This document shows positions 39,818-48,879 of a stretch of DNA of 64,000 nucleotides, one piece after another. The stretch lies in contig NZ_SNUW01000005.1 in assembly GCF_004376845.1 (NCBI RefSeq), positions 229,381-293,380 on the forward strand, in the 5' to 3' direction. The notes under the pieces are model-generated. The model had not been told where the DNA came from. It ran no database searches and was given only the letters and a program-made list of their open reading frames with translations. How positions within the stretch are numbered: the first letter of the stretch is position 1; each line of letters opens with the position of its first letter. The translations under genes and the position numbers were made by a program. The stretch is from Psychromonas algarum. Lineage in GTDB: Bacteria > Pseudomonadota > Gammaproteobacteria > Enterobacterales > Psychromonadaceae.

Positions 39818-41689
39818 TTAATTTAAATCTGCAATAGGACCAACATCTGCGGTTGTTAAAGGTGTTGGTTTTACAAAACTAGGTTCGCTTGTTTCTTTTA
39901 ATAGTTGGTCATCCGTTAATGTAATTTCTGCTCCCGCATCAGCCCCCTCTAATTCCATTGCGGAGCCAGTCGCATAAGCAACATTACCATTCCATGTATT
40001 AGATGAACCTTGCGCATAAGAGAAATATAAATCCCCTGCGTCGCCAATTACAATATTATCCGTTAAATTATTACCCGATGGCATGATGCTATATTTGCTA
40101 CCGCCCACCTGAATACCGCCATTAAGATTATTCACAAGAATATTATCTTTAATAGTCGCATTAGTTGTTGTTTCATGATTATTCGCACCAGAGCTATCTG
40201 ACACATCACCAGAATCCACTAGAATAGGTAATCTCCAAGTATCACCTGATAGGTTCTCCATGTAGTTTCCTGTAACGAGATGGTTTGCACCATAAATTCG
40301 CACACCACCCGTTTGATAGTTAGGATCACTTACTGTTGCACTCTCACCCGTACCATAAAAATAGTTATTAATTGCTTTATTATCATGACCTAAACGGAAC
40401 GACAATGAGCCCATTGAATTTAAAAATGTATTATTTGAAAATTCATTGTTTGACGTTTTTACCGTCATAATTTCATTTTCACCATCAGTATCTTCAAATA
40501 AGTTATATTCAACTAAATGATATGTTTCAACATCTTGAGATCCGTTATCACCAAATACGATTGCTTCACGGTCTGAATCACCGGCAACTGAACCATCGGA
40601 TTGAACATAGGCAATAATATTTTTGAAGTAATTATGGTGGATATGAGCACCTTTTGTCATTGTGCCAGTATCATCGTCATACTGGAACTTAATGTAACTT
40701 CCTGAATTTATTTGTCCATCGTCTTCTACAATGACATCTTTATCTATAAATTCGTTATAAGCGATCGATATATTTTCACTTGATTCAGTTAGCACTAAAG
40801 ATGTTTGTCCATCGATAACACCTGCATGATCAAATTTATTACGTAATACTTTAATGTTTTTGGAATTTACAATTTTAAATAATGTGCTTGAATCATTAGG
40901 TCCAAATACAAAACCTTGTATTGCTATATTTTGAGAATTAGAAATAGCAGCTGTTTCTAAAGTAACACTTCCGACATTTTCAGCACGGATAAGTACTTGA
41001 GAATCAAAACAAGTGTCTTTAATTGATATTTGACCATCGCCAGTAACAACTATCTCATCTCCACCTTTAACAATACCGCTTTTAAGTAAAGTACTTAAAT
41101 CATCAACTTCTGAAACATGAGTTGCTCCTGACACACTAGGAGTTGCATCAGATCCCGTAATTTCTAATGCCTCTGAACAAGCATAAGTATTCGCTTCCTC
41201 TTCATCATCTTCTTCTTTGTCGCCATCGTCAGGTTTTGCATCTGCAGATTTTATTGTAAAATTAATGGTCTGTTCTGTGCCATCAATTGATTCCACAGTA
41301 ATACTGTCACTACGTGTTTCGTCTTTTTCTAAGTCACCAAGCTCTTCAGCTTCAGGCACTTCCAGTGTCCATAAGCCTTTTTCAGTAACAGAAAATAAAC
41401 CATACATAGTAGATGAACTCGTTTGGGGAATAAAAGCAGCTTCGCCTTCATCAGGATCAACAATTGATAGTTTCCCTTCTGCAGCATCTTTATAATAGAA
41501 ACTTAACGATGTATCTCCACCGATAACAGCAGCAGTGCCCCCCTCTAGATCGGGTGTTAACCCAGTTTCTGGACTTGTATCAATCTCAGGATCAGTATCT
41601 ATATTTGGTGTAGTAGAGGAACTACTTGAAGAGCCACAACCTGTTAATAGAGTTGCGATTGCCGAAGCAATAATTAATTTCTTAAACAT
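39818..41689 (-). CDS. Polysaccharide lyase family 6 (alginate lyase-like) lipoprotein
   Basis: This 623-residue lipoprotein (signal ending in the lipobox LLTGC) has an N-terminal acidic region (about 30-170) with a beta-sandwich-like segment and a Glu/Asp-rich hinge. A right-handed beta-helix of the PL6/chondroitinase B type follows. The two PL6 catalytic residues are present: K411 in MTVKTSNNEF (Bronsted base) and R432 in SLSFRLGHDN (acid), 21 residues apart as in chondroitinase B. GGVRIYGANHLVTGNYMENL is another family block. PL6 enzymes from marine bacteria mostly cleave alginate, but substrate cannot be fixed from sequence alone. It would be anchored at the outer membrane or periplasm. 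It is downstream of a second PL6 gene and has its own promoter motifs and terminator. Confidence 0.88.
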   Translation of the reverse strand: MFKKLIIASAIATLLTGCGSSSSSSTTPNIDTDPEIDTSPETGLTPDLEGGTAAVIGGDTSLSFYYKDAAEGKLSIVDPDEGEAAFIPQTSSSTMYGLFSVTEKGLWTLEVPEAEELGDLEKDETRSDSITVESIDGTEQTINFTIKSADAKPDDGDKEEDDEEEANTYACSEALEITGSDATPSVSGATHVSEVDDLSTLLKSGIVKGGDEIVVTGDGQISIKDTCFDSQVLIRAENVGSVTLETAAISNSQNIAIQGFVFGPNDSSTLFKIVNSKNIKVLRNKFDHAGVIDGQTSLVLTESSENISIAYNEFIDKDVIVEDDGQINSGSYIKFQYDDDTGTMTKGAHIHHNYFKNIIAYVQSDGSVAGDSDREAIVFGDNGSQDVETYHLVEYNLFEDTDGENEIMTVKTSNNEFSNNTFLNSMGSLSFRLGHDNKAINNYFYGTGESATVSDPNYQTGGVRIYGANHLVTGNYMENLSGDTWRLPILVDSGDVSDSSGANNHETTTNATIKDNILVNNLNGGIQVGGSKYSIMPSGNNLTDNIVIGDAGDLYFSYAQGSSNTWNGNVAYATGSAMELEGADAGAEITLTDDQLLKETSEPSFVKPTPLTTADVGPIADLN

Positions 41690-41755
41690 GAGCCATTCCT
41701 TGGTTATTTATGTATATTTCACAAAATACAGTGATAATGTTGTAAAATATTCAGG

Positions 41756-41820
41756 AAGCTCACACTTTCATTAAAGTCTAATCTTTTACTTTCCAATCTC
41801 GTGATCTATATCTAAATAGG
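41756..41820 (-). promoter_or_regulatory. Upstream motif set of the first PL6 gene, shared with the second
   Basis: Read on the minus strand: CCTATTTAG (41812-41820), GATCACG (41800-41806) and AAGTGTGAGCTT (41756-41767), followed by a leader ending AAATAACCAAGGAA just before the start. The same motifs in the same order occur before the other PL6 gene. AAGTGTGAGCTT lies 67 bp and GATCACG 111 bp from the start codon. The matching distances suggest a common operator or promoter. Confidence 0.5.
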
Positions 41821-41871
41821 TAATATCTTCAAGACACAACAAAGTAACTATCAAATATTTAACCCTACAAT

Positions 41872-41910
41872 AAAAAAACCTGATTCCAATAAATATTGAA
41901 ATCAGGTTTT
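41872..41910 (-). terminator. Terminator of the second PL6 lyase gene
   Basis: On the minus strand AAAACCTGATT pairs with AATCAGGTTTT, followed by TTTTTTT. It separates the two lyase genes transcriptionally. Confidence 0.8.
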
Positions 41911-41975
41911 GTTTTAAAGTTAGTGATTTAAGAATCTACTGCCATCCCTTAAATTTTCAGTAATGGCAAGATTGA

Positions 41976-44636
41976 TTAATCAACACGCTTAACTAAACGT
42001 ACTTCATCAAAATGAGCTTCCGCATCACTTGCTGGCGCACCTGTATAAGTTAATGAGAACTCATCTACACGAACCTCAAGCTCTTTATTACTTTCAACCT
42101 GCGCAAGCAGTTCTTCATTTGAATAGTTAGCGGTATCAACTGTGATATAAGCAAATATCTCCATAGTTTCATGTGAATTATTTGGAATATCAAGCGTTAC
42201 TTGCTTGAAACAATCTTTCACTGAACCTTCTGGTGCATCATCTAAATCTTTAACATGTGCAGTACTTTCTGCAATAACAAGACCTTCAGTATCCTTCACT
42301 CCGTAATGAAGCGTTGTTACAGAATCTTCTTTTTTATTATCACAGTAATATAACGAGTATGTTAAATCAGTTGCTGTAGGAATATTATGTACAGTCTGTC
42401 TTAAACCAGGTGTTGCTGTAAAGTCATGATTAGTTTGCCCTTTTTTGAATCTGATTCGAACAGAACCATTTGAGTCAACATCATTGAATGCACTATCACC
42501 TGAACTACCTACATCACCTAACCCTGCATCTGAATCTTCATCAGTTTCCCAGTTACCAGTATCACCACCTCTAAAGCCACTTAAATCACCATCTACAAGC
42601 TCTGCGTTTAAAACAACTTCTTTAGCTAATGCAAGTTTGATTTCACCTGATGTTTCAGCAGATCCTGTGGTGAATTCATGAATAACATATGTGTAATCAG
42701 AAGTACTTTCCTCACCTTCAAATACATGGTCATTAACAGAAATTGAGTACACACCTTTAACAAATGCTGATACGGCATATCTAGTACTTGGTGTTAATTC
42801 AACATTTGATTGAGTTACATCGTTAGTTCCTTGAATAACTAAGCTATGTCCTGCAAAAGCACCATCAGTTGTTACCGATGCACCTGACCAACCTGTTGCA
42901 TCATCTTCAAAATCAGCATTGCTAATTTCAGCTTCAACCATGATAGCTTCTGGTTTTGGATAGTCGTATGACGGACCAACATCTGCATAAGTTAATGGTT
43001 TGCTAGTAGCAACATTTGAATTATCATCATCAGCGCCAACTTGAGTCACTTCACCTCGTTCAGTACCATCCATATCCATTGTTACAGAATCAAAATCACC
43101 TTTGTCATATGAGCCTGCAATAAGCGATGAAGGACTAATTGGACGATAGATACCATTTGTAGCTGCCAACATTGGAGAAGTTTCTAACGTAGCCCCTAAA
43201 TCAGAATCAGTAATAGATGATGTATCTGCTAACTCTGAACCGTATACGTGGTTACCAGTATAAACAGAGTCATTACTTACACTACGATCGGTTTGTACAA
43301 AAATAGGGCCAACAGCTTGATCTACAATATTGTTTGCAAAATAAACTTGTTTTGGTTGATCCGACTTACCACCACCATCAATGTTTACACTATTTACACT
43401 ATTTACCACAGTGTTATGAGCAACATGGATATTTTCAACTTGCTGATAACCATTATTACCATCACCTGCACCATCAGATCCTAAAATAACAATACCACCA
43501 TGATGCGTTGTTGCTTTATAACGTGCGCCTTCAATATAGTTATTAGTCACAATGTGGCCATCATCAACGATACGTAAACCACCTGCGAATGGATAACCAT
43601 CACCAAATACAAAGTTGCCATCAATCACATTAGTATTACCATGACGGTTAGTAATTGAACCATAACTATTACGAACAGTATTATGAGAAATTACATTATT
43701 TGATGCTTTATTAGAAACAACTTCAGCTTCACCTTGAATATTTTCAAATAAATTACCTACAACGAATGAATTACCAGGGTAATGATGAGTATCACTTAAG
43801 CCTGTTCGAATTGCTTCATAATCATTATCACTGCTACCTGCGTACATTTTCCCATCAGCTGGCGGACGATTAGCAAAATAGTTATTGTAGACAACAACAC
43901 CTTGCGTAAGCATTGGAAGTTTTTCTTCATCAGTCACTAAATCTCCACTCAACCAACGATCTAAAGAAACCATTGGATTCGCAGCTGTTTTTCCACTAAA
44001 GATATTATGGTCAACCCAAATATCTTTACCAAAAATTTTAGCTAAAATACCGCCGCTTCCTGTTGCTTCGGCAGTATCAACCGTGACTTCGGTAATACGA
44101 CAGTTATGACAAAGATCTTCAAGATTACTGCCCAATCGTGTTTCAATTAAAGCACTGCTAAAGGTAATATCTTTAAATACTAAACCTTGTAACTGAGTAT
44201 AGGTTCCGCCCATTTTAATTGAAATTTTACCGCCCTCAAAAATAGCTTTACCCGGATTTTCTGCAGCCACTTTAATGGGTTGAGCTTCCGTTCCTGCTCC
44301 ACCCATTTTCAGCTGTAAATCGTCAGAATAAGTACCATCAGCAAGACAAAGCGTGGTACCTGCTTCCATCTCTTCCGATACTGCATCTTCTAATACAGAA
44401 ACTGATGTAAATACTTCTGTACAGTTAACTTCAGGAACAGTTTTAACGCCTGCGGGTAAATTAGGAATATCCAGTTCAATATCTGGAACCTCTGTATCTG
44501 GAGCCCCTGTATCTGGAACTTCTGTATCTGGAACTTCTGTATCTGGAACTCCTGGAGTTGGTACACTCGAATCATTCGATCCCCCACATCCCATTAATCC
44601 GGCAATCATTGAAGCTAATATTAATTTCTTGTACAT
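41976..44636 (-). CDS. Multidomain polysaccharide lyase family 6 (alginate lyase-like) lipoprotein
   Basis: This 886-residue lipoprotein has its lipobox at LMGC, then a Val-Pro-Asp-Thr-Glu repeat linker. The PL6 beta-helix (about 65-540) contains catalytic K310 in EVVSNKASNN and R331 in ITNRHGNTN, again 21 residues apart. Supporting blocks are YNNYFANRPPADG and FAGGLRIVDDGHIVTNNYIEG. The C-terminal third (about 560-886) looks like two jelly-roll carbohydrate-binding-type domains, the first starting ISNADFEDDATGWSG; I cannot assign a CBM family. I choose the ATG at 44634-44636, with GGAAGG eight bases upstream, over a TTG two codons earlier. Architecture differs from the neighbouring lyase, so the pair may divide polymer and oligomer degradation. 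Confidence 0.88.
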   Translation of the reverse strand: MYKKLILASMIAGLMGCGGSNDSSVPTPGVPDTEVPDTEVPDTGAPDTEVPDIELDIPNLPAGVKTVPEVNCTEVFTSVSVLEDAVSEEMEAGTTLCLADGTYSDDLQLKMGGAGTEAQPIKVAAENPGKAIFEGGKISIKMGGTYTQLQGLVFKDITFSSALIETRLGSNLEDLCHNCRITEVTVDTAEATGSGGILAKIFGKDIWVDHNIFSGKTAANPMVSLDRWLSGDLVTDEEKLPMLTQGVVVYNNYFANRPPADGKMYAGSSDNDYEAIRTGLSDTHHYPGNSFVVGNLFENIQGEAEVVSNKASNNVISHNTVRNSYGSITNRHGNTNVIDGNFVFGDGYPFAGGLRIVDDGHIVTNNYIEGARYKATTHHGGIVILGSDGAGDGNNGYQQVENIHVAHNTVVNSVNSVNIDGGGKSDQPKQVYFANNIVDQAVGPIFVQTDRSVSNDSVYTGNHVYGSELADTSSITDSDLGATLETSPMLAATNGIYRPISPSSLIAGSYDKGDFDSVTMDMDGTERGEVTQVGADDDNSNVATSKPLTYADVGPSYDYPKPEAIMVEAEISNADFEDDATGWSGASVTTDGAFAGHSLVIQGTNDVTQSNVELTPSTRYAVSAFVKGVYSISVNDHVFEGEESTSDYTYVIHEFTTGSAETSGEIKLALAKEVVLNAELVDGDLSGFRGGDTGNWETDEDSDAGLGDVGSSGDSAFNDVDSNGSVRIRFKKGQTNHDFTATPGLRQTVHNIPTATDLTYSLYYCDNKKEDSVTTLHYGVKDTEGLVIAESTAHVKDLDDAPEGSVKDCFKQVTLDIPNNSHETMEIFAYITVDTANYSNEELLAQVESNKELEVRVDEFSLTYTGAPASDAEAHFDEVRLVKRVD
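44481..44550. repeat. 15-bp in-frame tandem repeat in the lyase linker
   Basis: About 4.7 copies of a 15-bp unit (consensus ATCTGGAACTTCTGT on the plus strand) encode Val-Pro-Asp-Thr-Glu repeats between the lipid anchor and the catalytic domain. The unit length is a multiple of three, so copy-number change alters linker length without a frameshift. Confidence 0.85.
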
Positions 44637-44705
44637 ATACAATACCTTCCTTGGTTATTTAAAAACCCCGCTAATATAATCAGAAAATAAAGTAAAACAA
44701 TTACA

Positions 44706-44794
44706 AAGCTCACACTTATTGAACGATTGCCAAAAGACTGATAAATGACGTGATCCATCTTCAATAACCACAAAAATAAAATGCCTATTTAGGG
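44706..44794 (-). promoter_or_regulatory. Upstream motif set of the second PL6 gene
   Basis: On the minus strand: CCCTAAATAGG (44784-44794), GATCACG (44749-44755) and AAGTGTGAGCTT (44706-44717), then AAATAACCAAGGAA before the start. AAGTGTGAGCTT is 70 bp and GATCACG 113 bp from the ATG, nearly the same as before the other PL6 gene. The rest of the 44637-44986 gap shows no coding frame or other structure. Confidence 0.5.
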
Positions 44795-44986
44795 GTAGTT
44801 TATTTTCCTGGTCAATGTCGATATTCAAAAATTGAAAGCACAATAGAAATAATCACTAAGAAGATTTCATCTGTTAAATAGATAAATTAGCGCTCTCAAG
44901 GGCTAAAAATCTATAAATAAAGTTTCATCAATAATTAGGTAAGCTATTTTAGGTAGGTAAAATAATAATATTTAAGTAGAATAACT

Positions 44987-45886
44987 TTATGGCTTATTGT
45001 GTTTATTTAGAAACTTAATAGTTGGATTTTTAATCACTAATAAGATGCCGCTCAATATCATTAAGCTTGATATTAAAAAAGTAATCGAAACTCTTTCATC
45101 TAATAAAATAAAGCCTGCAATGGCTGCAAATACTGGCACTAATAGTTGCACCACTGCAGCCACATTATGACGTAGACCTTTTAATGCTTGATACCATAAT
45201 AAATAACCGAGTGCAGAAGCAAATACCCCTGATAAAACAGCATTAATGACTCCGACAAGGCTTAGATGACTGCTTTCAATATTGATTAGCATAAGAATAA
45301 ATACGAAAGGTAGCGTGCGAAGAAAGTTATAAATTGTATCAGCACTAGGATCAGTACTTTGTTTTCCTGCAAGTGTATAAAAAGCCCAGCTGATACCAGA
45401 TACACACATTAAGATAAATGCAATTAACGAAGGGCTTGAGATCTGCGGGGCTAACAAGTATACAAAGCCAACAATCGCGAGCAACAATCCACTCCATTCA
45501 GCAATGCTTAAAGAGCGTCCTTTGCATAAACCGATGATTAACATGGTAACTTGTACAGTAGCAAATAAAACTAACGCACCTGTTGCCGTATCTAATTGGA
45601 TATAAGCATAGGAAAAAGTCAGTGCATAAATAAACAACCAAAGCGCATTTAACCAACTCCCGTTGCGACTTGTCGCTTCTCTCTTTTTATTTTCATTTTT
45701 AGGAGTTAAATAATAATGTTTAAAAAACAATAGGCTTGCTAAAAATAGGCTACCAGAAAATAATCTGATCACAGTAAAACTGCCGGCATCAATTTGATCT
45801 CCCCCTAATGCTAAACGGCAAAAAACAGAGTTAGCGGCAAAAGCAAATAAAGCAAAAATAGTGAGAGCAAAGGTTTTATTAAACAT
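44987..45886 (-). CDS. EamA/DMT superfamily transporter
   Basis: This roughly 299-residue protein has ten hydrophobic helices in two EamA repeats (about 5-135 and 150-290), for example NSVFCRLALGG in the first half and SGVFASALGYLLWYQALKG plus VPVFAAIAGFILLDE in the second; these are classic drug/metabolite transporter features. Substrate is unknown. I place the start at the ATG at 45884-45886 (MFNKTFAL); an in-frame ATG seven codons earlier sits only a few bases from a strong hairpin and lacks a clear ribosome binding site. Confidence 0.85.
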   Translation of the reverse strand: MFNKTFALTIFALFAFAANSVFCRLALGGDQIDAGSFTVIRLFSGSLFLASLLFFKHYYLTPKNENKKREATSRNGSWLNALWLFIYALTFSYAYIQLDTATGALVLFATVQVTMLIIGLCKGRSLSIAEWSGLLLAIVGFVYLLAPQISSPSLIAFILMCVSGISWAFYTLAGKQSTDPSADTIYNFLRTLPFVFILMLINIESSHLSLVGVINAVLSGVFASALGYLLWYQALKGLRHNVAAVVQLLVPVFAAIAGFILLDERVSITFLISSLMILSGILLVIKNPTIKFLNKHNKP

Positions 45887-45913
45887 AATAAGCCAATTCG
45901 ATTCCATGAAATA

Positions 45914-45943
45914 ACAAAGCCTGTTAATAAACAGGCTTTGTTG
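45914..45943 (-). terminator. Hairpin after the DUF445 gene
   Basis: AACAAAGCCTGTT and AACAGGCTTTGTT form a perfect 13-bp stem with a 4-base loop, between the DUF445 stop and the EamA start. The T run is weak, so it may attenuate rather than fully stop readthrough into the transporter gene. Confidence 0.6.
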
Positions 45944-45966
45944 AATACTAGTAATAAATAATGCTA

Positions 45967-46683
45967 CTAAATAAAGAAAGTACTAATTAAACCAATAATA
46001 CCACCAAATACACCACCCCAAACAACTAACCAGCCTAGGTGTTTTTTGATCATGGCTTGAATAATTTCTTTTACTAATTGTGGTGTTAGTTCATCTAACC
46101 GTTGTTCAATTATTTTTTCTATTTTAGCTAAAATATCCTGCATCATATCAGGTTGTTCGATCTCAGCTTTTAATAATTCAATAAATTCATCATCCTGAGT
46201 TAAATCAATAATTGATGTTTTCATGTGTTTGATAAAAGGTTCTCTTAATGGAGTTAATGCTTCTTCCCCACCAAACATACCAAGCATGCCACCAAAAGAT
46301 GATTCCATAATCACCTTTACCAAGCCATCATAAGTTGGATTTAAGTCCACTTTTTCAATCACTGGTTGCAGATTTAATTGAGCAGGAGAAAAGCTACCAT
46401 TTGATAAAAAACGATCAACATTTTCAGTAGTAAAAAATTGTTGCATCATTAAATTTCTAATGCCTGATTTAAACTCTTCAAAGTGTGCAGGTACAACACC
46501 AGAACCATATAAGAAAGGCACTTTCTCAAACAACATAAATACAGCTAGCCAGTTAGTTAATGCACCAGACAAAGCAAATAAACCAATCATAGTTAGCATT
46601 GCTGCCAATTCTGTTTTGCCTAGCATAAGGCCAATAATTAAAATTAATCCAGAAAGTAGATTAGTGACTAAACTTTTATTCAT
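45967..46683 (-). CDS. DUF445 family membrane protein
   Basis: This 238-residue protein has two N-terminal hydrophobic helices (about 8-50), a long hydrophilic middle region and a C-terminal hydrophobic Gly-rich helix (WLVVWGGVFGGIIGLIS). The block ALTNWLAVFMLFEKVPFLYGSG is the DUF445 signature. Function is unknown. It lies downstream of the nusB terminator and is probably a separate unit. Confidence 0.85.
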   Translation of the reverse strand: MNKSLVTNLLSGLILIIGLMLGKTELAAMLTMIGLFALSGALTNWLAVFMLFEKVPFLYGSGVVPAHFEEFKSGIRNLMMQQFFTTENVDRFLSNGSFSPAQLNLQPVIEKVDLNPTYDGLVKVIMESSFGGMLGMFGGEEALTPLREPFIKHMKTSIIDLTQDDEFIELLKAEIEQPDMMQDILAKIEKIIEQRLDELTPQLVKEIIQAMIKKHLGWLVVWGGVFGGIIGLISTFFI

Positions 46684-46713
46684 GTTTTTCCCTTTAACTT
46701 TTGTATTTTTAGC

Positions 46714-46746
46714 CGAAAAAAAATCCAGTTAAAAAATAACTGGATT
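46714..46746 (-). terminator. Terminator of the riboflavin-nusB operon
   Basis: On the minus strand AATCCAGTT pairs with AACTGGATT, followed by a run of eight T. It lies 40 bp after the nusB stop. Confidence 0.85.
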
Positions 46747-46786
46747 CTTATTATTAATGAAAACTAATCATAGATAGGCATTGTAC

Positions 46787-47221
46787 TTATTTTGAAACTT
46801 CTTCACGTAACTTTAAGCTACGTAATGCTTTATCAAGTACGCCATTAACAAATTTATATGACTCATCTGTTGCAAAGTCTTTTGCTAATTCAATTGCTTC
46901 ATTTAATACCACTTTATGTGGCACATCAGTACGGTATGTTAATTCAAACATTGCTAAACGTAATACTGCAATATCAACCATATCAACATCATCAATTTTA
47001 CGAGATAAGTATGGTGAAAGTTTTTCGTCTAAAGACTCTACATTTTGCACAACACCCATTAATAATTCTTTGAAATAAGGTACATCTGCTTTAGACATAT
47101 CTTGATCAACAGAAAACTGTTCAATAATTTGTGTTACACCGGTTTGAGTGATTTGCCACTGATAAATTGCTTGAACAGCAAATTGGCGAGCACGACGGCG
47201 TTCAGCAGGTTTCATTTTCAT
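46787..47221 (-). CDS. nusB: Transcription antitermination factor NusB
   Basis: This 144-residue all-helical protein binds boxA RNA with NusE (S10) in rRNA antitermination. Family blocks are ARQFAVQAIYQWQ, LRLAMFELTYRTDVPHKVVLNEAIELAK and KFVNGVLDKALR. The start overlaps the ribH stop by one base (TAATG), so translation is coupled. In many relatives thiL follows; here the operon ends. Confidence 0.95.
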   Translation of the reverse strand: MKMKPAERRRARQFAVQAIYQWQITQTGVTQIIEQFSVDQDMSKADVPYFKELLMGVVQNVESLDEKLSPYLSRKIDDVDMVDIAVLRLAMFELTYRTDVPHKVVLNEAIELAKDFATDESYKFVNGVLDKALRSLKLREEVSK

Positions 47222-47688
47222 TATCCTAATTCCGCCATTACATTAATCATCTCTAACGCACCTAAAGCAGCTTCACTACCTTTGTTACCCATTTTAGTGC
47301 CAGCACGTTCAATCGCTTGATCAATTGAATCTGTTGTTAATACACCAAATGCAACTGGGATATCAAAGTCTAAAGATACTTGTGCTAAACCTTTATTACA
47401 TTCATTTGCCACTAAATCAAAATGAGGAGTACCACCACGAATAACACAACCTAATGCAACAATCGCATCAAACTGTTGTGAAGCAGCAACACGTTTAGTT
47501 GCTAATGGTAATTCAACTGCACCTGGCACTCGAACTACAGTGATATTTTCATCTGCAACTTGACCAGTACGTTTAAGGGTATCAATTGCACCCGCTAATA
47601 ACTGCTCATTGATAAAGCTATTGAAGCGAGAAATTACGATTGCGATTTTAGCTTGTGGTGCAACTAAGCCACCTTCAATTATTTTCAT
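47221..47688 (-). CDS. ribH: 6,7-dimethyl-8-ribityllumazine synthase
   Basis: This enzyme condenses the RibD product with the RibB product to form lumazine. Its 155 residues include [16 protein letters not shown], the catalytic-His region [13 protein letters not shown] and [24 protein letters not shown], all typical. It sits between ribBX and nusB, as in most gammaproteobacteria. Confidence 0.96.
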   Translation of the reverse strand: MKIIEGGLVAPQAKIAIVISRFNSFINEQLLAGAIDTLKRTGQVADENITVVRVPGAVELPLATKRVAASQQFDAIVALGCVIRGGTPHFDLVANECNKGLAQVSLDFDIPVAFGVLTTDSIDQAIERAGTKMGNKGSEAALGALEMINVMAELG

Positions 47689-47752
47689 TTTCTACCCTTA
47701 ATTACAAAATTTTTGTGCATTCTAACACAATTTTTTTCCATATCGATATTGT

Positions 47753-48859
47753 TTATTCAGTGATGTATTCAACTACTTCAAGTCCAAAACCTGATAATGC
47801 GTGATACTTTTTCTGGGAGCTAAATAAAGCCATTTTTTGCACGCCTAAATCTTGTAAAATTTGTGAACCAATACCCACACGACGGCTTGCACCTTGCGCT
47901 TTTACTGCAACACGTTCGCCGCTATCTTCTTTATTAATATATTTGATTTGCTCAATTAAAGATTCAGCGGTTTCTTGGTGGCCTAACATCACTAAAACAC
48001 CACCCTCTTTTGCTAAACGCTCAAGCGCATTATTTAATGGCCAAGTACGAGCACCTAAACGATCAGAGAAAAAGTTATCAGTAAATGTATTTTGTAAATG
48101 AACACGAACGTTAGTGACTTCACCTTGTTTCACTTCACCATTCACTAATGCAAAATGCACTTGTTTATCAATCGTATCTTGATACGCCACTAAATCAAAT
48201 TCACCAAATGCTGTTGGTAATTTACACTGGCTAACACGTTCAATGGTTGTTTCATTATTGTTACGGTATTCAATTAGATCAGCAACCGTTCCTAATTTTA
48301 TGTCATGCTTTTTAGCAAAGACTTCAAGGTCGCTACGACGCGCCATGCTGCCATCTTCATTTAAGATTTCAACAATCACCCCTGCAGGTTCACGCCCTGC
48401 TAGACGTGCTAAATCACAACCGGCTTCAGTATGACCTGCGCGAGTTAATACACCACCTGCTTGTGCTTTTAAAGGGAAAATATGTCCGGGCATAACAATG
48501 TCAGCGGCTTTAGCGTTTCCAGCAACTGCAGCTTGTACTGTTACCGCACGGTCGGCTGCCGAAATACCTGTTGTAACCCCTTCTGCAGCTTCAATTGATA
48601 CAGTAAAGTTAGTTGAAAATGCAGCAGTATTATCTTCTACCATTAATGGTAATTTTAATTGTTCACAACGTTCTGCCGTTAACGTTAAACAAACTAAACC
48701 ACGGCCGTAGGTTGCCATGAAGTTAATTGCTTCAGGAGTCACTAAGTCTGCAGCCATAATTAGATCGCCTTCATTCTCACGATCTTCATCATCCATTAAG
48801 ATAACCATTTTACCTAAACGGATATCTTCAATAATTTCAGCGGTTGTATTTAACTTCAT
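47753..48859 (-). CDS. ribB: 3,4-dihydroxy-2-butanone-4-phosphate synthase with degenerate GTP cyclohydrolase II-like domain (RibBX type)
   Basis: The N-terminal half (about 1-200) is an intact Rib[29 protein letters not shown] and [23 protein letters not shown]. The C-terminal half (about 205-368) has the length of GTP cyclohydrolase II but lacks the three zinc-binding cysteines; the region that should carry them ([19 protein letters not shown]) contains none. This matches the RibBX variant described in proteobacteria such as Shewanella, which has only RibB activity. A separate ribA should exist elsewhere in the genome. Confidence 0.93.
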   Translation of the reverse strand: MKLNTTAEIIEDIRLGKMVILMDDEDRENEGDLIMAADLVTPEAINFMATYGRGLVCLTLTAERCEQLKLPLMVEDNTAAFSTNFTVSIEAAEGVTTGISAADRAVTVQAAVAGNAKAADIVMPGHIFPLKAQAGGVLTRAGHTEAGCDLARLAGREPAGVIVEILNEDGSMARRSDLEVFAKKHDIKLGTVADLIEYRNNNETTIERVSQCKLPTAFGEFDLVAYQDTIDKQVHFALVNGEVKQGEVTNVRVHLQNTFTDNFFSDRLGARTWPLNNALERLAKEGGVLVMLGHQETAESLIEQIKYINKEDSGERVAVKAQGASRRVGIGSQILQDLGVQKMALFSSQKKYHALSGFGLEVVEYITE

Positions 48860-48879
48860 TTTTATTCCTTAATCTTGTA

